This document shows, piece by piece, positions 7,421 through 10,196 of a stretch of 10,196 bases of DNA. Position 1 is the stretch's first letter; each line of letters starts with the position of its first letter. The DNA is taken from positions 1 to 10,196 of the forward strand of contig DAOVRJ010000073.1 in the NCBI GenBank assembly GCA_030628225.1, given 5' to 3'. The position numbers and the translations under genes were made by a program. Source of the stretch: Candidatus Zixiibacteriota bacterium. GTDB taxonomy: Bacteria; SM23-81. Below the pieces are notes generated by a model, which saw only the letters and a list, made by a program, of their open reading frames with translations, was not told the origin of the DNA and searched no databases.

Positions 7421-7543
7421 GTGAACCTCATCGTGCTCAAAGGCCGGCTGGGCGAGACAAGACACGTGCCATTGAGATCCATCTTCAACTCCATCATCCA
7501 GCAAGTTCCCTGCCCCACGCTGGTGTTTAGAGGTAAAAGATGA
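7421..7543 (+). CDS. Possible small protein between DUF116 gene and rsmB
   Basis: A 40-codon reading frame in the only sizeable gap of the window. It could start at GTG 7421 (MNLIVLKGRLGETRH...), right after the DUF116 stop, and it ends at TGA 7541-7543, overlapping the rsmB ATG at 7540 as ATGA, a typical coupling arrangement. The frame stays open upstream to 7364, inside the DUF116 tail in the +1 frame. Codon choice looks coding: by hand count 28 of 40 codons end in G or C. The C-terminal half (SIFNSIIQQVPCPTLVFRGKR) looks protein-like. Against it: no Shine-Dalgarno sequence before the GTG and no family that I recognise. It could be a real small protein, a frameshifted continuation of the DUF116 product, a decayed remnant, or chance. 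Confidence 0.35.
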   Translation: MNLIVLKGRLGETRHVPLRSIFNSIIQQVPCPTLVFRGKR

Positions 7544-8871
7544 TGACCGCCCGGGAAGTGGCTCTGCGAGCTTTGCATCGATTGGATGAGGAGGATCTTT
7601 ATATCGATTGGGTTCTTAGCTCGGTGCTGGAGAGAACCCGGCTCCAGCAGCGGGATAAAGGTCTGGTGACGGAGCTGGTAAACGGGGTGATGCGCTGGCG
7701 CAGACGTCTGGACTGGACCCTTGATCAATTGCTCGCCCCAAAAAAGGTAAAAAATCTCACACCCTGGATCGGCAATATCCTGCGCATGGGCCTTTACCAA
7801 ATTCTGTTTTTGAACAGAATTCCTCCCGCTGCCGCAACTCACCAGGCTGTATCACTGGCCAAGAGATTTGGCCACCGGGGAACGACCTCCCTGGTGAACG
7901 CTGTTTTGCGCAGCGCCATCAGATCGAGCCGAGCCGAACCATCATATCCGTCTCTAGAACATGAACCCGTTAAACATATAGGCCTGCGTTACTCTCATCC
8001 GGACTGGATGGTGCAACGCTGGCTGAAACGCTACGGAATTAAGGAGACGATGGCTTTGTGCCGGGCCAACAATCGTGTTCCCGAAATAGTTGTAAGAGCA
8101 AATTCGCTCAGGACCACAGAGGATCAATTAAGGGATAGTTTCATCCAAAAAGGGATCGAGTTTAGCGCCGGCCGTTTTGTTCCTGGCTTTTTCTATCTCC
8201 GTGGTAGTGGCGATAGCACCCGGCTGGAAGGATTTCAACAGGGGTGGTTCCAGGTTCAGAGCGAGAGCGCCGGACTGATTTCCCTTCTGCTTGCTCCTCA
8301 GCCAGGAGAGGTGATTCTTGATCTCTGTAGTGCGCCAGGTGGGAAAACGACACATATTGCTGAACTGATGGGCGACAGCGGCATGATTATGGCAGTGGAC
8401 CGGCATATGCGACGGCTTAGAGATCTGCTGGATAATTGCCGTCGTTTGGGCATTTCCTCGGTTCGTCCTATTGTGGCTGATGGCAGAACATTGTGTGTTC
8501 GGCCGGCAGATAGGGTGTTGGTAGATGCCCCCTGCTCCGGACTGGGGGTGCTGGCGCGACGCAGCGACCTGCGCTGGAAAAAAAAAGAGCAGGATATCTC
8601 CCGCTTGGCCAAGCTTCAGCTTCAGCTCTTGACGGCCGGAGCCGGTTTATTAAAACCGGGAGGCTTGTTAGTCTACAGCACATGTACCATTGAAGAAGCA
8701 GAGAACGAAGATGTGGTAACACGTCTTCTGGATCAGCGTCACGATCTGGTTCTTGAAAACAGCGCATCGTTTGTGCCCAAAGAAATAGTTACAGAAAAGG
8801 GCTTTTTACGAACTTTTCCCCATCGGCACGGCTTGGACGGAACGTTTGGAGCTCGTCTGAGAAAGATTTAA
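7540..8871 (+). CDS. rsmB: 16S rRNA (cytosine(967)-C(5))-methyltransferase RsmB
   Basis: Methylates C967 of 16S rRNA using S-adenosylmethionine. The 443 residues start with a NusB-like RNA-binding domain (about 1-140, opening TAREVALRALHRL and including LRMGLYQILFLNRIP), followed by a linker and a Rossmann methyltransferase domain. The SAM-binding motif DLCSAPGGKTTH is at residues 261-272. Motif IV (DAPCSGLG) holds C332 and motif VI (STCTIEEAENE) holds the catalytic C382; their 50-residue spacing equals that of E. coli C325/C375. AGAGG at 7529-7533 places the start at ATG 7540 (a second ATG is at 7543). A run of nine A bases at 8578-8586 lies between the two cysteines. The upstream DUF116 gene and downstream PASTA gene make a context I associate with rsmB in several non-model phyla. 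Confidence 0.96.
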   Translation: MMTAREVALRALHRLDEEDLYIDWVLSSVLERTRLQQRDKGLVTELVNGVMRWRRRLDWTLDQLLAPKKVKNLTPWIGNILRMGLYQILFLNRIPPAAATHQAVSLAKRFGHRGTTSLVNAVLRSAIRSSRAEPSYPSLEHEPVKHIGLRYSHPDWMVQRWLKRYGIKETMALCRANNRVPEIVVRANSLRTTEDQLRDSFIQKGIEFSAGRFVPGFFYLRGSGDSTRLEGFQQGWFQVQSESAGLISLLLAPQPGEVILDLCSAPGGKTTHIAELMGDSGMIMAVDRHMRRLRDLLDNCRRLGISSVRPIVADGRTLCVRPADRVLVDAPCSGLGVLARRSDLRWKKKEQDISRLAKLQLQLLTAGAGLLKPGGLLVYSTCTIEEAENEDVVTRLLDQRHDLVLENSASFVPKEIVTEKGFLRTFPHRHGLDGTFGARLRKI

Positions 8872-8886
8872 GGATGTGGATTAAGC

Positions 8887-9633
8887 ATGAGTAAAATTGG
8901 AAGAACGGTGAAAAGGGGTTTGTTTGTTCTGGCCATATGGGTTGTTCTTTCTGCAGTGGTTGTGCTGATTGTGGATCGCGTGATAATGCCCTGGCTGGTT
9001 CGGCAAAATCAGCAGATAAAAGTGCCCGATGTGGTAGAGATGAGTCTGGCCGAAGCGGAATCTACTTTGATCATCTCGGGGCTGGTTTTAATGGAGGCAG
9101 CGCAGGAATATGATCCCTTTATCCCACCGGGGATGATATTGTCTCAAAATCCAGAAGGAGGCAGTGTGGTCAAGGGGAAGGGTAGGTGGGTTAGGGTGGT
9201 GGTTAGCAAGGGAGGGGAGAGGGTTACGGTTCCTAACCTGCAGGGGGTTTCTCTGCGTCAGGCCAGGCTGCTTCTGCAGAGGTCCGGGCTGGACCTGGGG
9301 CAGATTTCATGGATGTATACTGCGGACTTACCGGAGAACGTTGTTATTTCCAGCGCTCCAGGTTACAAAGCTGAGGTGTATCAGGGGGAGGTCATCGATT
9401 TGCTAGTCAGCCAGGGCTCTATACCAGCGACGGCCATTGTGCCGGATTTTGTGGGCCAGAGCCTGGAGGGGGCTGTTCTGATGGCCCGGGATTATGGGTT
9501 GAAAATTGGGAGTATCACATATCGAAAAGCTGAAGAATTGTTGCCGGAGACGGTTCTGAGACAGTCGGTGGAGAGCGGGGAAGAAGTGGGGCGGGACGCG
9601 GTAATTGACTTGGAAATTAGCACCATAGAGTAA
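8887..9633 (+). CDS. Membrane-anchored protein with three PASTA domains
   Basis: A 248-residue protein with a short basic N terminus, one transmembrane helix (about 11-34) and then three PASTA domains facing the periplasm: roughly residues 44-110 (start IKVPDVV), 113-180 (VTVPNLQG) and 183-248 (AIVPDFVGQSL). Each has the family pattern of VPxxxG/VPDxxx, an amphipathic helix, a short Gly-L turn and a closing Val-rich strand. PASTA domains bind muropeptides or beta-lactams in Ser/Thr kinases and penicillin-binding proteins. Here there is no kinase or transpeptidase domain, so the protein is an adaptor or sensor of unknown role, plausibly in cell-wall interaction (inference). The ATG at 8887 has only a weak GGA at 8878-8880 upstream; it lies 15 bases after rsmB and 12 before rseP. 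Confidence 0.88.
   Translation: MSKIGRTVKRGLFVLAIWVVLSAVVVLIVDRVIMPWLVRQNQQIKVPDVVEMSLAEAESTLIISGLVLMEAAQEYDPFIPPGMILSQNPEGGSVVKGKGRWVRVVVSKGGERVTVPNLQGVSLRQARLLLQRSGLDLGQISWMYTADLPENVVISSAPGYKAEVYQGEVIDLLVSQGSIPATAIVPDFVGQSLEGAVLMARDYGLKIGSITYRKAEELLPETVLRQSVESGEEVGRDAVIDLEISTIE
9174..9223 (+). other. G-rich tract with G-quadruplex-type pattern
   Basis: Seven runs of three or four G lie within 50 bases on the coding strand, inside the PASTA gene at the border of domains 1 and 2. Runs at 9174-9177, 9180-9182, 9188-9190 and 9194-9196 are separated by 2, 5 and 3 bases, fitting the usual intramolecular G-quadruplex rule; three more runs follow at 9210-9212, 9214-9217 and 9221-9223. The codons are rich in GGG, AGG and GTG. 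The pattern is directly visible; folding and any effect on transcription or translation are inference. Confidence 0.6.
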
Positions 9634-9645
9634 GAAGAGGAAGCA

Positions 9646-10196
9646 ATGATTACTATATTTGCCACCATATTCGTTCTAGGTGTGTTGATTTTTATTCACG
9701 AGCTGGGCCATTTCTCCGCAGCTAAGGCCATGGGTATTCGTGTGCTTAGTTTTTCCCTTGGGTTTCCTCCGAAAATGATTGGCAAGAAAGTGGGCCATAC
9801 GGAGTACATCATCTCCTGGATTCCCCTGGGGGGGTATGTGAAAATGGCCGGGGCAAACCCCGAGGAACCCTTAACTGGCGCGGATTGGGAATACCTATCC
9901 CGACCCCGCTGGCAGCGTATGCTGGTGATTATCGCCGGACCAGCAATGAACCTCCTGTTCGCTTTTCTGCTGGTCTGGGGGATTCTCTTTTTCGGCGGCA
10001 TTGCCACCGTAGATGCGATCATAGACCAAGTTCATGTGGGTTCGCTGGCAGAAAAGCTGGGGTTAATGTCCAAAGACAGGATTGTATCCGTTGATGGTAC
10101 AGCCATTGTAACATGGGACGAGATATACGAGAATTTGATTCCAAAACAGGGAGAGGTCATCTCAGTTCAAGTAGAGCGCGCCGGTCAGATTAAGAG
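9646..10196 (+). CDS. rseP: RseP-type site-2 zinc metalloprotease (3' end missing)
   Basis: Start of an intramembrane metalloprotease (M50 family) that cuts membrane-bound anti-sigma factors and signal-peptide remnants in the inner membrane. The 183 complete codons show the zinc-binding HELGH at residues 18-22 in the first helix, the PLGGYVKM loop around residues 60-67, a second hydrophobic segment from residue 92 with the conserved IAGPAMNLLFAF, and the beginning of a periplasmic PDZ domain from about residue 125 (VDAIIDQVHVGSLAEKLGL...DRIVSVDG). The second metal-binding motif lies beyond the right edge. The ATG at 9646 has a strong AGAGGAAG at 9636-9643. The frame runs off the window with no stop. 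The nearby PASTA protein is another envelope component, but no functional tie is shown. Confidence 0.95.
   Translation, partial: MITIFATIFVLGVLIFIHELGHFSAAKAMGIRVLSFSLGFPPKMIGKKVGHTEYIISWIPLGGYVKMAGANPEEPLTGADWEYLSRPRWQRMLVIIAGPAMNLLFAFLLVWGILFFGGIATVDAIIDQVHVGSLAEKLGLMSKDRIVSVDGTAIVTWDEIYENLIPKQGEVISVQVERAGQIK

Noticed and set aside
7800-7821. 9-bp inverted repeat with 4-nt loop in rsmB (AATTCTGTT/AACAGAATT)
   Set aside because: A stem of this length is expected about once by chance in 10 kb with short loops; it codes conserved NusB-like residues and has no T-run.
6946-7842. Long minus-strand open frame (298 codons) across the DUF116-rsmB junction
   Set aside because: It is antisense to well-supported genes, has no recognisable domains and reads as a shadow of plus-strand codon bias.
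9851-9866. CGGGG-CAAA-CCCCG hairpin in rseP
   Set aside because: Short stem inside coding sequence with no T-run; likely chance.

Overview
This 10.2 kb window is a compact, plus-strand run of housekeeping genes from a diderm (Gram-negative-type) bacterium. A lipid-transport ABC permease/ATPase pair of the Mla type and an RseP-type site-2 protease support an outer membrane. The gene order, moderate GC content and the DUF116/PASTA-only genes suggest an uncultured lineage, perhaps FCB-like or delta-proteobacterial. That placement is inference and weak, because no rRNA or other strong taxonomic marker is present. There are no tRNA or rRNA genes, mobile elements, CRISPR arrays or signs of recent transfer.

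Layout from left to right: the 3' part of dnaB (replicative helicase, cut by the window edge); mlaE- and mlaF-like genes (ABC lipid transport permease and ATPase); radA/sms (recombination ATPase, true start at 2749); tgt (tRNA-guanine transglycosylase); yajC (Sec accessory protein, TTG start); fmt (Met-tRNA formyltransferase); a DUF116 membrane protein with a cysteine-rich domain; a possible 40-residue ORF; rsmB (16S rRNA m5C methyltransferase); a membrane-anchored three-PASTA-domain protein; and the 5' part of rseP (cut by the right edge). All genes point the same way. Gaps are 0 to 24 nt apart from about 120 nt before rsmB, and that gap may itself be coding. I saw no convincing intrinsic terminator or promoter, so the window reads as part of one long operon or a few overlapping transcripts.

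Functionally the cluster mixes DNA replication and repair (dnaB, radA), RNA modification and translation initiation (tgt, fmt, rsmB) and envelope biogenesis (mlaE/F, yajC, PASTA protein, rseP). Two usual partners are missing where they would be expected: no MCE-domain (MlaD) gene follows mlaF, and no secD/secF follows yajC.

I did not find a clearly new defence or mobile system. The points most worth a second look are: the Asn-to-Asp change at the catalytic Asn position of Fmt; the uncharacterised DUF116 protein with seven cysteines; the unannotated small ORF joined to rsmB by an ATGA overlap; a perfect 12-bp inverted repeat inside fmt; a G-quadruplex-like tract inside the PASTA gene; and an A9 run between the two catalytic cysteines of RsmB.
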